Source: Chitinibacter fontanus (lineage in GTDB: Bacteria; Pseudomonadota; Gammaproteobacteria; Burkholderiales; Chitinibacteraceae). From it: 64,000 bases of DNA. The DNA is taken from positions 3,127,665-3,191,664 of the forward strand of contig NZ_CP058952.1 of NCBI RefSeq assembly GCF_013423785.1, written 5' to 3'. Of the stretch, positions 15,568 through 26,210 are shown piece by piece (the stretch's first letter is position 1; every line of letters begins with the position of its first letter). The translations under genes were made by a program, and so were the position numbers. Below the pieces are notes generated by a model, which did not search any database, was not told the origin of the DNA, and worked only from the letters and a program-made list of their open reading frames with translations.

Positions 15568-17820
15568 ATGATTGCTCGCCAACACATGCTGTCTTTGCTT
15601 TTGAGCTTGGGCGTGCTGGGCTCAAGTGTAGCACCGTCTGTTGCGCAGGATGCAGCGCCGCAAGCAGCTAAATCGCTCAAGCAAGCAGCCTCTGCGGTGG
15701 GTGCTAGTACCAAGCGCCCACGCATTGGCCTGGTATTGGGTGGTGGTGGCGCGCGCGGTTTTGCCCACATTGGGGTGCTCAAAGTGCTGGAAGAAAATCA
15801 CATTCCTATTGATTGTGTGGTTGGTACCAGTATTGGCTCTCTGGTCGGTGCAGCCTATGCCTCCGGACGAACCACTGATGAGATGGCGCAGCGCATCGAG
15901 CAGGCCAATTGGGATGATTTGCTGTCATCTAAATTGCCCCGCAAGGTCAATTCTTATCGCAAAAAAAATGACGATGCCTTGGGGATGATCGGTTTAGAGT
16001 TGGGTTTATCTGATGATTTGGGAGTCAAATTACCCGATGCGGCGATTAGTACCCAAAAAATTGAATTTTTCTTACGTGAATTAACCTATGCCGGCACGGT
16101 GAATCATTTTGACGAGCTGCCAGTGCAATACCGTGCTGTTGCTACCGATCTGGTGACCGGCAAAATGGTGGTGTTTGAAGATGGTGATTTAGTAACGGCA
16201 ATGCGCGCTAGTATGGCGGTGCCTGGCGTATTTCCAGCAGTAAACACTGCAGAACACATCTTGGTTGATGGTGGTTTGGTGCGTAATGTGCCAGTAGATG
16301 TGGCTCGTGAGACTTGCGCAGATGTTGTTATTGCGATTGATGTTGGATCAGAGCCTCTCAAGCGCACCGAACTCAATAGTATTTTTTCGGTGGCGGATCA
16401 GTACACACGTTTGATGATGATGCAAAACGTCAAGCCGCAGCTTGATTCGCTGACTGAGCGTGATGTGCTGATTTCACCGCAATTAGGCAATCTATCATCG
16501 GGCGATTTCAAAAAATCCTCTGAGTTGATTAAAGCCGGTGAAGCCGCAGCATTGTCAGCTTTGCCACAATTGTTACGCTATGCCGTGCCTGCGGAGCAAT
16601 TTGCCAAATGGTCACAAGCGCGTGTTGATGCTCATCTGCAGAGTCGCCCAATTAATGAAGTAGTGGTCAAAGATCCTAAGCAGGTGAATCCGGCTGTGGT
16701 TGAGAATGCATTGCAGGTAACAACCGGTGAAAAGCTGGATTTGCCGCAATTTCATGAAAATCTGGCCGAAGTCTATGCGCGCGGTGACTTTAGTCAGCTT
16801 GACTATGAGCTACATCGTACAGGGCAAAGTGATACGCTAAATATCCTACCGATCGAGAAATCGTGGGGGCCAAACTACCTTAGTTTTGGTTTGGGGTTCG
16901 GAACGGACTTTCAAGGTTCAACCCCATGGTCGATCAGTGCCATGTATCGCCGTACTTGGGTTAACTCACTGGGGGCAGAGTGGAAGTCGATTATAAAATT
17001 GGGCTCTTCGCAAACATTGCAGACCGAATTTTATCAACCGCTGTTTCTGGATGGCTTGGCATTTTTGGCACCACATGCATCGATTAAATCGGGGCCGATG
17101 GCGCTGTGGTTGTTTGGTAAACAGCTTGGTAATTACGAATATCATCGTTTTGACGCCGGCATCGATATTGGATCAACCTTTAGCAAATATGGCGAATTTC
17201 GTATAGGTCCTGTGGCCAATAAGTATCGGCTTACCGAGAGTATTGGCTTACCAGTCGTTAGCAAAGGTTCTGCCCAAGATATTGGTATTCGGGCAAGCTT
17301 GCTTTACGATCAGTTAGATAATTATTTTTTCCCAACTGATGGTGAGTTTTTGAGCGTAAGTGCATATGGCTCAGTCAAAAATGATAGCGATATTAACCAG
17401 TATTTCCGGATTGGGGCTGAGTTTAAAACTGCGCATGCAATGGGGTCGGGCGTGGGTTTGTTGACGCTAAAAGGGCAAGAATATACTGGTGAAGTGCCAG
17501 AGTTTGTTGATATTCGGTGGTTGGGTGGCTTTATGAATTTATCCAGCTATCGTTATCAAGAATTATTAACCAATCGATACTTATATGCGTCTTTGCAATA
17601 CTATCAACCAACCTCAATCATGGCTCGTAGTTATTGGGGGATAGGCTTGGAGGGGGCGCGAATTTTCGAGCAGGCCAATGGCATTAATGAAAAAGAATGG
17701 CGCAGTTCTGCTATAGCGTATCTTGCTTACGATAGCTATTTGGGGCCGCTGTATTTGGGGGTTGCTTATGGGGACAATAAACTCTTCACAAGCTATCTGA
17801 TGCTTGGGAAACAATTCTAG
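15568..17820 (+). CDS. Patatin-like phospholipase with C-terminal outer-membrane barrel (type Vd autotransporter, PlpD-like)
   Basis: A 750-residue exported protein, starting at ATG 15568 after CAGGAAG. A signal peptide (about 1-27, ending near VAQ) precedes a patatin domain. The domain shows the oxyanion loop GGGGARGFAHIGVL, the nucleophile S88 in GTSIG, and the dyad Asp in VDGG (about 234). A POTRA-like segment follows (about 345-410; RPINEVVVKDPKQVNPAVVE), then a Bac_surface_Ag-type beta-barrel to a C-terminal Phe. This order matches type Vd secretion, in which the lipase passes through its own barrel. It likely acts on phospholipids at or outside the outer membrane. Confidence 0.92.
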   Translation: MIARQHMLSLLLSLGVLGSSVAPSVAQDAAPQAAKSLKQAASAVGASTKRPRIGLVLGGGGARGFAHIGVLKVLEENHIPIDCVVGTSIGSLVGAAYASGRTTDEMAQRIEQANWDDLLSSKLPRKVNSYRKKNDDALGMIGLELGLSDDLGVKLPDAAISTQKIEFFLRELTYAGTVNHFDELPVQYRAVATDLVTGKMVVFEDGDLVTAMRASMAVPGVFPAVNTAEHILVDGGLVRNVPVDVARETCADVVIAIDVGSEPLKRTELNSIFSVADQYTRLMMMQNVKPQLDSLTERDVLISPQLGNLSSGDFKKSSELIKAGEAAALSALPQLLRYAVPAEQFAKWSQARVDAHLQSRPINEVVVKDPKQVNPAVVENALQVTTGEKLDLPQFHENLAEVYARGDFSQLDYELHRTGQSDTLNILPIEKSWGPNYLSFGLGFGTDFQGSTPWSISAMYRRTWVNSLGAEWKSIIKLGSSQTLQTEFYQPLFLDGLAFLAPHASIKSGPMALWLFGKQLGNYEYHRFDAGIDIGSTFSKYGEFRIGPVANKYRLTESIGLPVVSKGSAQDIGIRASLLYDQLDNYFFPTDGEFLSVSAYGSVKNDSDINQYFRIGAEFKTAHAMGSGVGLLTLKGQEYTGEVPEFVDIRWLGGFMNLSSYRYQELLTNRYLYASLQYYQPTSIMARSYWGIGLEGARIFEQANGINEKEWRSSAIAYLAYDSYLGPLYLGVAYGDNKLFTSYLMLGKQF

Positions 17821-17830
17821 TCTTGCTAAA

Positions 17831-17864
17831 GGGGGTTAAGCTTGTATTTCAAGCTACAAGCCCC
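17831..17864 (+). terminator. Possible terminator after the patatin gene
   Basis: Stem-loop AGCTTG-TATTT-CAAGCT with outer GGGG/CCCC pairing, 10 nt past the stop codon. No T-run follows, so it is only a candidate. Confidence 0.35.
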
Positions 17865-17895
17865 ATATGCAAACAAAATTCAAACCTTTTGACTA

Positions 17896-19053
17896 ATGAA
17901 ACTATTTGATCGATTGCTAGGGCGTGAGCGCCCAGTAGCCAGCACAGGGAATACCGCCGTGAGTGATATGCAACTCGAAACTATCCGCCAATCTCTGGCC
18001 AGCCTCATTGACCCCGATACAGGCAAAGATTATCTAAGCAGTAAAAATGTTAAAAACCTGCGTTTCGAAGGTGGCGTGGTGTCACTTGAGCTGGTGTTGG
18101 GCTACCCGGCGCAAAGCCAATTTCCTGCGCGCGAGGAGCAAGTTAAGCAAGCTCTACTTGGCGTAGCGGGGGTTAGCGCTGTCAATGTTAAGGTCAGTAG
18201 TGAAATAGTGGCGCATTCGGTAGCCCGTGGAATTCCCTTGCAAAAGGGTATTAAAAATATTATCGCGGTGGCCTCAGGCAAAGGTGGGGTGGGTAAATCA
18301 ACGACTTCAGCTAATTTGGCGCTTGCATTAGCGGCAGAAGGTGCCAAGGTGGGGTTGCTCGATGCCGATATCTATGGCCCTAGCCAGCCAACGATGATGG
18401 GTGTGGCTGATCAGCATCCCGAATCGATTGATAATAAATACATCAAACCGATCGAAAAATACGGCGTATTGAATATGTCGATTGGTTTTTTGATCGACCC
18501 TGAGCAGCCAATGGTGTGGCGCGGCCCGATGGTGACGCAGGCTTTAACGCAATTGCTGAATGACACTTTGTGGGGGGATCTCGACTACCTTGTAATCGAT
18601 TTGCCGCCGGGAACAGGTGATATTCAATTGACCTTGTCGCAAAAAGTGCCGGTGACTGGCGCGGTGATTGTGACTACGCCGCAGGATATTGCGCTGCTCG
18701 ACGCTCGCAAGGGTTTGAAAATGTTCGAGAAAGTTGGCGTGCCAATTTTGGGCATTGTCGAGAATATGAGTATGCATGTTTGTAGCAGTTGCGGTCATAT
18801 CGAGCCAATTTTTGGTCAGGGTGGCGGCCAGAAAATGGGCGCTGAATACGGCACGGAGCTGATTGGTCAATTGCCACTCGATTTATCGATTCGCTTGAAT
18901 GTCGATGCGGGTAAACCCACGGTGGTCGCCGAACCGGATGGTGAAATTGCCGCGATTTATAAAGCAATTGCGCGTAAAGTGGCGGTTAAAGTAGCCGCTA
19001 AATCGCAGGATTTCAGCAGCAAGTTTCCGAAGATTGTCATTCAAAATACATAA
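17896..19053 (+). CDS. apbC: Iron-sulfur cluster carrier protein ApbC (Mrp/NBP35 family)
   Basis: A P-loop ATPase that carries [4Fe-4S] clusters to apoproteins in the cytoplasm. The 385-residue frame has an N-terminal MIP18/DUF59-like domain (about 27-105), a deviant Walker A GKGGVGKST (128-136), and the cluster-binding CSSC pair (about 295). The start is ambiguous. ATG 17896 has no clear ribosome site and adds a basic amphipathic stretch (MKLFDRLLGRERP); GTG 17959 follows AGGGAATACC and would begin just before MQLETIRQSL, the usual family N-terminus. I give the longer form but regard the shorter one as equally likely. Confidence 0.93.
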   Translation: MKLFDRLLGRERPVASTGNTAVSDMQLETIRQSLASLIDPDTGKDYLSSKNVKNLRFEGGVVSLELVLGYPAQSQFPAREEQVKQALLGVAGVSAVNVKVSSEIVAHSVARGIPLQKGIKNIIAVASGKGGVGKSTTSANLALALAAEGAKVGLLDADIYGPSQPTMMGVADQHPESIDNKYIKPIEKYGVLNMSIGFLIDPEQPMVWRGPMVTQALTQLLNDTLWGDLDYLVIDLPPGTGDIQLTLSQKVPVTGAVIVTTPQDIALLDARKGLKMFEKVGVPILGIVENMSMHVCSSCGHIEPIFGQGGGQKMGAEYGTELIGQLPLDLSIRLNVDAGKPTVVAEPDGEIAAIYKAIARKVAVKVAAKSQDFSSKFPKIVIQNT

Positions 19054-19066
19054 TTTCTGTCTCGGT

Positions 19067-19122
19067 AAGGCGTTAGTGAGCACGCTAGGGCGCAACTCTG
19101 GTATCCTTAGCGTGAGCGCCTT
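19067..19122. other. Long stem-loop downstream of apbC
   Basis: AAGGCG and CACGCTA on the left pair with TAGCGTG and CGCCTT on the right around a loop of about 20 nt. It lies in the 141-nt gap between apbC and zipA. There is no T-run; it could be a processing or attenuation structure, or a repeat unit. Confidence 0.5.
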
Positions 19123-19194
19123 GTTATGGATGGCAAGGCAGCATAAGACAGACTCAATGTATTGAGTTGATAAGATAAATAGAGACATTGAACG

Positions 19195-20529
19195 ATGACC
19201 GACACGCAACTTGGCGCGCTAATCATCGCCGGCACAATTGTTGGCGCCGTATTCGCCTACAACCAGTGGCAAGAATATCGCTATAAAAAGCAAGCTAACA
19301 AAGCATTTGCCCGTAATCAGGACGATGTGCTGATTAACACCCCCAAGAATATGGTCCGCAAAGCGGATACTCAGCAGCGCTTAGAACCTGTGTTTGATAC
19401 CCCTAGCGTTGCAGTTCTGGATGAATTGGCGCAGGAATCATCGCCAGATTTTACAGCTTTGGCTGAGCCAGAATACGATGTACCCAAATACACTCCCCCT
19501 GTAGCACCAGCACCTATCCGTTACGACGAAGATATGCCGGATGATATTCCGGATTTGCCGCCGTCATACCGGCCTACGTATGCTGCGCCAGCTCAACATA
19601 AACCTGAGCTTGAGTCGCATACCCCTGAGGTGGCGGTTTTGGATGAGGTGCCGCGCTTCCTGATGGCAGATGCCAAGCCTGTTGCGACGAGTGTTGAGCC
19701 CAGTATTTCGACTGCAGTTGCAGATGCGCCAGATGATGTGCTGGTAACCAGTTTGATCGATCCAGCTCTCGATTTTGTCGCCGAAGTTCATGCTGGTCAG
19801 GCGATTGCTGCGAGTGAAGTGCCTCCTTTTCCTGCGACCAAGCGCGTACAGATCATTGGCCTGAATCAGCTTGATCAATGGGAAACCGTGAATTCCACCA
19901 GTCGTAATCGCTATCTAGAGTTGCGAGTGGGGATGCAAATGGCTGATCGCCAAGGCGCAATCACTCAGGAGTCATTGAACGCGTTTTGTATGGGCGTGCA
20001 GCAATTTGCCGATGAGCATGAGGCAGTTGTTACCTTTCCACAACGCTCGGCCAAGTTAAGCGCTGCGCGAGAATTAGACGAGTTTTGTGCGTCGGTTGAT
20101 GTATTAATTGGTTTGAATATTCCCGCCGGGGCGCGCCCGATTCCAATGGAAAAAGTGCGTTTGCATGCTGAAAATGCCGGTATGGTGCGGGCTAACGATG
20201 GTACGTTCCAATATCGCAGTGATTCAGGTAAAACGCTATTCGTGTTGGCTAATCAGGATCAAACCCCACTGATGGCCACCTCGAAAGGATTAACCCTATT
20301 ATTTGACGTGCCGCGCGTAGCGGGCGGAATTGCCGTTTTTGATTACCTGACCGAGTTTGCTCAAAGCTTGTCGCAAGCGTTGGCTCTTGATCTGGTCGAT
20401 GATAATGGCAAACCGCTAAATGCGCAGAGCCTGAGTAATATCCGTCGCCAATTGGCCGAGCTGTATGCCAGCATGGATGATCGTGGAATCGCGCCAGGTT
20501 CGGTGGCCGCACTGCGCTTGTTTGCCTGA
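19195..20529 (+). CDS. zipA: Cell division protein ZipA
   Basis: ZipA anchors FtsZ to the inner membrane and stabilises the early divisome. The 444-residue protein has the expected design: an N-terminal transmembrane helix (about 5-22), a basic patch (YRYKKQANKAFAR), a long acidic Pro-rich linker (about 40-215), and a C-terminal FtsZ-binding domain (about 218-440; VRLHAENAGMV, FDVPRVAGG). It lies immediately upstream of ligA, a conserved pairing in proteobacteria, which supports the call since linker sequence is poorly conserved. Confidence 0.88.
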   Translation: MTDTQLGALIIAGTIVGAVFAYNQWQEYRYKKQANKAFARNQDDVLINTPKNMVRKADTQQRLEPVFDTPSVAVLDELAQESSPDFTALAEPEYDVPKYTPPVAPAPIRYDEDMPDDIPDLPPSYRPTYAAPAQHKPELESHTPEVAVLDEVPRFLMADAKPVATSVEPSISTAVADAPDDVLVTSLIDPALDFVAEVHAGQAIAASEVPPFPATKRVQIIGLNQLDQWETVNSTSRNRYLELRVGMQMADRQGAITQESLNAFCMGVQQFADEHEAVVTFPQRSAKLSAARELDEFCASVDVLIGLNIPAGARPIPMEKVRLHAENAGMVRANDGTFQYRSDSGKTLFVLANQDQTPLMATSKGLTLLFDVPRVAGGIAVFDYLTEFAQSLSQALALDLVDDNGKPLNAQSLSNIRRQLAELYASMDDRGIAPGSVAALRLFA

Positions 20530-20558
20530 TTGAATGAAGGCAGGCCTTGGGTGTCTAA

Positions 20559-22694
<2,136 letters not shown>

Positions 22695-22753
22695 AAAATT
22701 AAACAATTAAGTTTTTATGACGGCTATTGACATGACTGTTTATTTAATTGAAC

Positions 22754-23824
22754 ATGCAAGGTATGCGAAAGTCTGAGGCCCTCCGTTTATTTGGCAGTCA
22801 AGCTCGCCTAGCCGATGCACTCGGTTTGGGGCGTTCTGCCGTCTCACAGTGGCCTGATGAGCTTAATTTAAAACAAGCTGATCAGGTCATGGGTGCGGCA
22901 TTGCGCTTAGGCCTATTGACTGACTACTCATCTCTTCAAGGAAATACCATGCAAAAAATCCGTAAAGCCGTGTTCCCCGTTGCAGGGATGGGCACTCGTT
23001 TTCTGCCTGCTACCAAAGCTAGCCCAAAAGAAATGATGTCGGTAGTGGATAAACCACTGATTCAATACGCAGTAGAAGAAGCCTTGGCTGCTGGCATTAC
23101 TGAAATGATCTTTATCACGGGGCGTCACAAGCGCAGTATTGAAGACCATTTTGACAAAGCCGGTGAGCTAGAAGCCGATCTGGAAGCCAAGCAAAAGACC
23201 AAGTTGCTCGAAGTATTGCGCGGCATTATTCCAAAATCAGTCACTTGCATTTACATCCGTCAGCCTGAAGCCTTGGGTCTGGGTCATGCGGTATTGTGCG
23301 CTAAGCCTGTCGTTGGTGATGAGCCATTTGCGGTGATTTTGGCCGATGACTTGATCGATGGTCATGGCGTTTCGGAAATGAAACGCATGGTTGATGTGTT
23401 TGGCGACACGCATTGCTCGGTGCTGGGCGTGGAAGAAGTTGCGCATGAAGAAACCGGCAGCTACGGCATTGTCGAAGTGAGCGAAAACGCGGGTCGTCTG
23501 CGCGTAGGCAATATCGTTGAAAAACCAAAGCCAGAAGAAGCGCCATCTAACTTGGCGGTAGTGGGGCGTTACATTTTGACACCACGTGTCTTCCATCATC
23601 TGCAAAATGTGCAGCCGGGCAAAGGGGGCGAGATTCAGCTTACTGACGGTATCTTTGCTCTGATGCAAGAGCAGCACATTCTGGCGCATAAGCTCGAAGG
23701 CACTCGCTACGATTGCGGTAGCAAGATCGGCTTTTTGAAGGCCACGGTTGAGCTGGGCTTAAAACACCATGAAGTGGGTCCTGAATTTACTGCGTATATG
23801 AAAGATTTTTGCAAAACGTTCTAA
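22754..23824 (+). CDS. galU: UTP-glucose-1-phosphate uridylyltransferase with in-frame N-terminal helix-turn-helix domain
   Basis: GalU makes UDP-glucose from UTP and glucose-1-phosphate. The canonical enzyme begins at ATG 22949 ([13 protein letters not shown]; 291 aa), preceded by a good AAGGA site. It has the nucleotide loop [26 protein letters not shown], and [11 protein letters not shown]. Uniquely, the same frame is open upstream, without a stop, for 65 more codons from ATG 22754 (or 62 from 22763). That segment reads as a Cro/YdaS-like helix-turn-helix ([20 protein letters not shown], then [12 protein letters not shown]). The locus may make a 356-residue fusion, standard GalU from the internal start, or both. 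The GalU call is firm; the fusion needs proof. Confidence 0.9.
   Translation: MQGMRKSEALRLFGSQARLADALGLGRSAVSQWPDELNLKQADQVMGAALRLGLLTDYSSLQGNTMQKIRKAVFPVAGMGTRFLPATKASPKEMMSVVDKPLIQYAVEEALAAGITEMIFITGRHKRSIEDHFDKAGELEADLEAKQKTKLLEVLRGIIPKSVTCIYIRQPEALGLGHAVLCAKPVVGDEPFAVILADDLIDGHGVSEMKRMVDVFGDTHCSVLGVEEVAHEETGSYGIVEVSENAGRLRVGNIVEKPKPEEAPSNLAVVGRYILTPRVFHHLQNVQPGKGGEIQLTDGIFALMQEQHILAHKLEGTRYDCGSKIGFLKATVELGLKHHEVGPEFTAYMKDFCKTF
22941..22951 (+). promoter_or_regulatory. Internal ribosome-binding site and start for canonical GalU
   Basis: CAAGGAAATACC precedes ATG 22949 with standard spacing. It lies inside the HTH-GalU open frame and argues for independent initiation of a normal-length GalU. 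Confidence 0.7.
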
Positions 23825-23853
23825 GCGCTAATTCGGCAGGGCGTTGATGTACG

Positions 23854-23883
23854 GCCCAGCGGCACTGCTAAGTGCTGCTGGGC
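23854..23883 (+). terminator. Candidate terminator after galU
   Basis: GCCCAGCGGCAC-TGCTAA-GTGCTGCTGGGC hairpin, nested in an outer AGGGC/GCCCT pairing. AT-rich sequence (TGAATTATTT) follows, without a clean T-run. Confidence 0.55.
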
Positions 23884-24024
23884 TGAATTATTTCTGGCCC
23901 TGTTAAGTATTTACTGTGCAAGTGTCGGTGTGTTTGATAGGATGAATTTCCTGTTTTGCTTCGTAAGGCGTAAGCCGCTCGATGTAAACGAATCGTGGCA
24001 AACTAATGTGCAAGGAGCGAGTGT

Positions 24025-24327
24025 ATGACGACGCAAATTGATTCTGTATTGATTGATGAAACCAAAGATGCGCTGAAAGAAACCGCACAATTATTGGAAG
24101 CAGCGGCCAATGCGCAAGGTGACGAGGCTAAACTGCTGTATGCCAAAATCGCTGACAATCTGCGCAACGCTAAGCATCGTTTGCTTGAGCTGGAAGGCAA
24201 TGCGATTGAGAAAGCCAAAGTAGCCGCGAAACAAACAGACGAATATGTTCACAATCATCCTTGGCAGGCGGTGGGTATCGGTGCTGCTGTGGGTCTGTTG
24301 ATCGGCTTTCTGGTGGCGCGGCGCTAA
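24025..24327 (+). CDS. DUF883 (ElaB/YqjD-like) membrane-anchored protein
   Basis: A 100-residue protein with a long soluble amphipathic helix rich in Glu, Lys and Ala (about 5-78), ending in a single C-terminal membrane anchor WQAVGIGAAVGLLIGFLVARR-type segment (about 80-98). In E. coli the family members YqjD and ElaB associate with ribosomes at the membrane in stationary phase. A CAAGGAGCG ribosome site precedes the ATG. The stop codon overlaps the next start (TAATG), forming a three-gene operon of the yqjD-yqjE-yqjK kind. Role here is inferred from that family. Confidence 0.88.
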   Translation: MTTQIDSVLIDETKDALKETAQLLEAAANAQGDEAKLLYAKIADNLRNAKHRLLELEGNAIEKAKVAAKQTDEYVHNHPWQAVGIGAAVGLLIGFLVARR

Positions 24328-24716
24328 TGGCGGTAGGACGTACTTTGCGTGAAGCAGTGGGCGGCTTGATTGCTGCCCGCTTTGCTTTGTTTGGGCTGGA
24401 GTTGCGCGACGAGCTTGACCGCGTTGCCGTCATGGTCGGTTTGGCGATGGTCGCAGCATTTTCGCTGGTGATGGCGCTGAGTTTTTTTGGTCTGACCATC
24501 TTGTTTGGTTTCTGGGCTTACCGCATTGTGGTGTGTAGTCTCGTGGCGCTCGTGTTTTTGCTATTAGGTTTGGCCGCTTGGTGGAAAGTAAAGCAATTGA
24601 TGGAGTTAACTGCCGATCCTTTTCCGCTGACCAGTGAAGAATTTGCCCAAGATCGTAAGCTGATCGAGGCCGCCTTTACTCCGCCAGAGTCTGCCAAAGA
24701 GGAAAATCATGGCTAG
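24327..24716 (+). CDS. Phage holin-family (YqjE-like, DUF1469) membrane protein
   Basis: A 129-residue protein starting at ATG 24327 inside the previous stop. An N-terminal amphipathic helix (GRTLREAVGGLIAARFALFG) is followed by two strong transmembrane helices (about 38-62 and 66-88) and a charged C-terminal tail. This is the YqjE arrangement; the holin label reflects family naming and does not imply a phage. It overlaps the next gene by 8 nt. Confidence 0.85.
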   Translation: MAVGRTLREAVGGLIAARFALFGLELRDELDRVAVMVGLAMVAAFSLVMALSFFGLTILFGFWAYRIVVCSLVALVFLLLGLAAWWKVKQLMELTADPFPLTSEEFAQDRKLIEAAFTPPESAKEENHG

Positions 24717-24975
24717 TCAGACCCGCGAGCAAAAGAAAATGCAGCTGGTGTATCGCTCGCAATTACACCGACTGCAGCTAGAAACCCAATTACTACAATC
24801 GCGCCGACCACTCACCATGGCTAGCTCATTTATGGGGGGTATTGCCTCGTGGGGTGTGCTAGGCAAGTTAGCAGAAAATTTAGGCAAAATTCATCCTGGC
24901 TTAGGCAAAGTGGCCAGGGTATTGAAAATGGTAAGCGTGCTGCTGGCCGTGGCGAAAATCTTGCGTAACAAATAA
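24709..24975 (+). CDS. YqjK-like small protein
   Basis: An 88-residue basic protein with an N-terminal charged helix (QTREQKKMQLVYRSQLHRLQ) and a more hydrophobic C-terminal half ending KILRNK. It matches the position and character of YqjK in yqjDEK operons, although sequence in this family is weakly conserved. It is coupled to the preceding gene by an 8-nt overlap. Function unknown. Confidence 0.75.
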   Translation: MASQTREQKKMQLVYRSQLHRLQLETQLLQSRRPLTMASSFMGGIASWGVLGKLAENLGKIHPGLGKVARVLKMVSVLLAVAKILRNK

Positions 24976-24996
24976 ACCGAACTGCATGGGCTTGCG

Positions 24997-25002
24997 TATA
25001 AT
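24997..25002 (+). promoter_or_regulatory. Possible -10 box for cysM
   Basis: TATAAT lies 28 nt upstream of the cysM ATG. No good -35 is seen at 17 nt, and the TG of the sequence is one base off an extended -10, so this is tentative. Confidence 0.35.
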
Positions 25003-25029
25003 TGCTCGCATCCATGGAGTTACCGTTGC

Positions 25030-25908
25030 ATGTATAAATATTTAGAAGATTTCGTCGGAAACACCCCACTGGTTAAGCTAAAGCGCTTACCGGGCAACAC
25101 CTCAAATACCATTTTGCTCAAACTCGAAGGCAATAATCCGGCGGGCTCGGTCAAAGATCGCCCCGCACTGTCGATGATTACCCACGCCGAAAAGCGCGGT
25201 ACGATCAAGCCGGGCGATACGTTGATTGAAGCCACCAGTGGTAATACCGGCATTGCGCTGGCGATGGCGGCGGCGATGATGGGTTATCGCATGGTGCTGT
25301 TGTTGCCCAAAAACTCCAGTATTGAGCGCATCCAAACCATGAAGGCTTACGGCGCCGAGGTGATTTTGACCGAGGGCATGGAGGCCGCGCGGGATCAGGC
25401 GCAGGCCATGGCTGCTGCTGGGCAGGGCTTGATTCTGGATCAGTTTGCCAATCCGGATAATCCGCTCGCGCATTATGAAACCACCGGTCCAGAAATCTGG
25501 CTTGATACCGCTGGTACGATTACGCATTTTGTGTCGAGTATGGGCACCACCGGTACCATTATGGGTACGCGCCGTTATTTAAAAGAACAAAACCCTGCGA
25601 TTCAAATTGTTGGGGTGCAGCCTTGCGATGGAGCGCAAATTCCCGGTATTCGCAAATGGCCTGCCGAATATGTGCCGCAAATATGCGATTTTTCGCTGAT
25701 TGATCAAGTGCTTGAAGTAGGGCAGCCTGAGGCCGAAGAGATGACGCGTCGCCTTGCGCGTGAAGAGGGTATTTTTGCTGGTATTTCATCAGGTGGCGCC
25801 TTAGCTGCGGCGCTGCATTTATCGAGCACGTTAGAAAATGCGGTGATTGTGAGCATCGTATGTGATCGTGGCGATCGTTATTTGTCGACCGGCGTATTCC
25901 CCGCATGA
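25030..25908 (+). CDS. cysM: Cysteine synthase B (O-acetylserine sulfhydrylase)
   Basis: A PLP-dependent fold-type II enzyme that makes cysteine from O-acetylserine and sulfide or thiosulfate. The 292 residues carry GNTPLVKL (10-17), the PLP lysine K42 in AGSVKDRPA, the substrate loop EATSGNTGIALA, and GTTGTIMGTRR. The short length and RPALSMI after the lysine favour CysM over CysK. GGAG lies before the ATG. The last codons overlap the next gene by 4 nt (ATGA). Confidence 0.93.
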   Translation: MYKYLEDFVGNTPLVKLKRLPGNTSNTILLKLEGNNPAGSVKDRPALSMITHAEKRGTIKPGDTLIEATSGNTGIALAMAAAMMGYRMVLLLPKNSSIERIQTMKAYGAEVILTEGMEAARDQAQAMAAAGQGLILDQFANPDNPLAHYETTGPEIWLDTAGTITHFVSSMGTTGTIMGTRRYLKEQNPAIQIVGVQPCDGAQIPGIRKWPAEYVPQICDFSLIDQVLEVGQPEAEEMTRRLAREEGIFAGISSGGALAAALHLSSTLENAVIVSIVCDRGDRYLSTGVFPA

Positions 25909-26210
25909 GCCCGGCTGCGATTGAGATCCTCGGCTTGCTAGCTGGCACTTTGACCACCATCTCGTTTGTGCCGCAGGTATGGCAAGTGTGGAAAAGCAAA
26001 TCGGCCAAGGATATTTCGCTGGGCATGTATAGTATTTTTGTCACTGGCGTTGCCATGTGGCTAGGGTATGGGCTGTTAGTCGGCTCTGCGCCTGTCTATC
26101 TGGCCAATACCATTACTTTGATTTTGGCGGGAGCCGTGCTGGTGATGAAAGTGATTTTTGATCGACGTGATCGGCAGCAATTAACACAGGATCAGCATGA
26201 CGCCCGTTGA
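25905..26210 (+). CDS. SemiSWEET-type PQ-loop sugar transporter
   Basis: A 101-residue protein with three transmembrane helices and the PQ-loop signature SFVPQVWQVWKSKSAKDIS (about 20-38). This is the bacterial half-transporter that dimerises to form a SWEET-like pore for sugars. Translation is coupled to cysM (4-nt overlap), and the 3' end overlaps the next gene by 14 nt. The link to cysteine synthesis is not obvious; transported solute is unknown. Confidence 0.88.
   Translation: MSPAAIEILGLLAGTLTTISFVPQVWQVWKSKSAKDISLGMYSIFVTGVAMWLGYGLLVGSAPVYLANTITLILAGAVLVMKVIFDRRDRQQLTQDQHDAR

Noticed and set aside
22727..22755. Complete promoter (TTGACA with a -10) before the HTH-galU frame
   Set aside because: TTGACA is present, but no acceptable -10 hexamer lies 16-18 nt downstream, so only the hexamer is noted.
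24327..24716. Prophage remnant suggested by a holin-family name
   Set aside because: The gene is the YqjE member of a chromosomal yqjD-yqjE-yqjK-like trio; no other phage genes are near.
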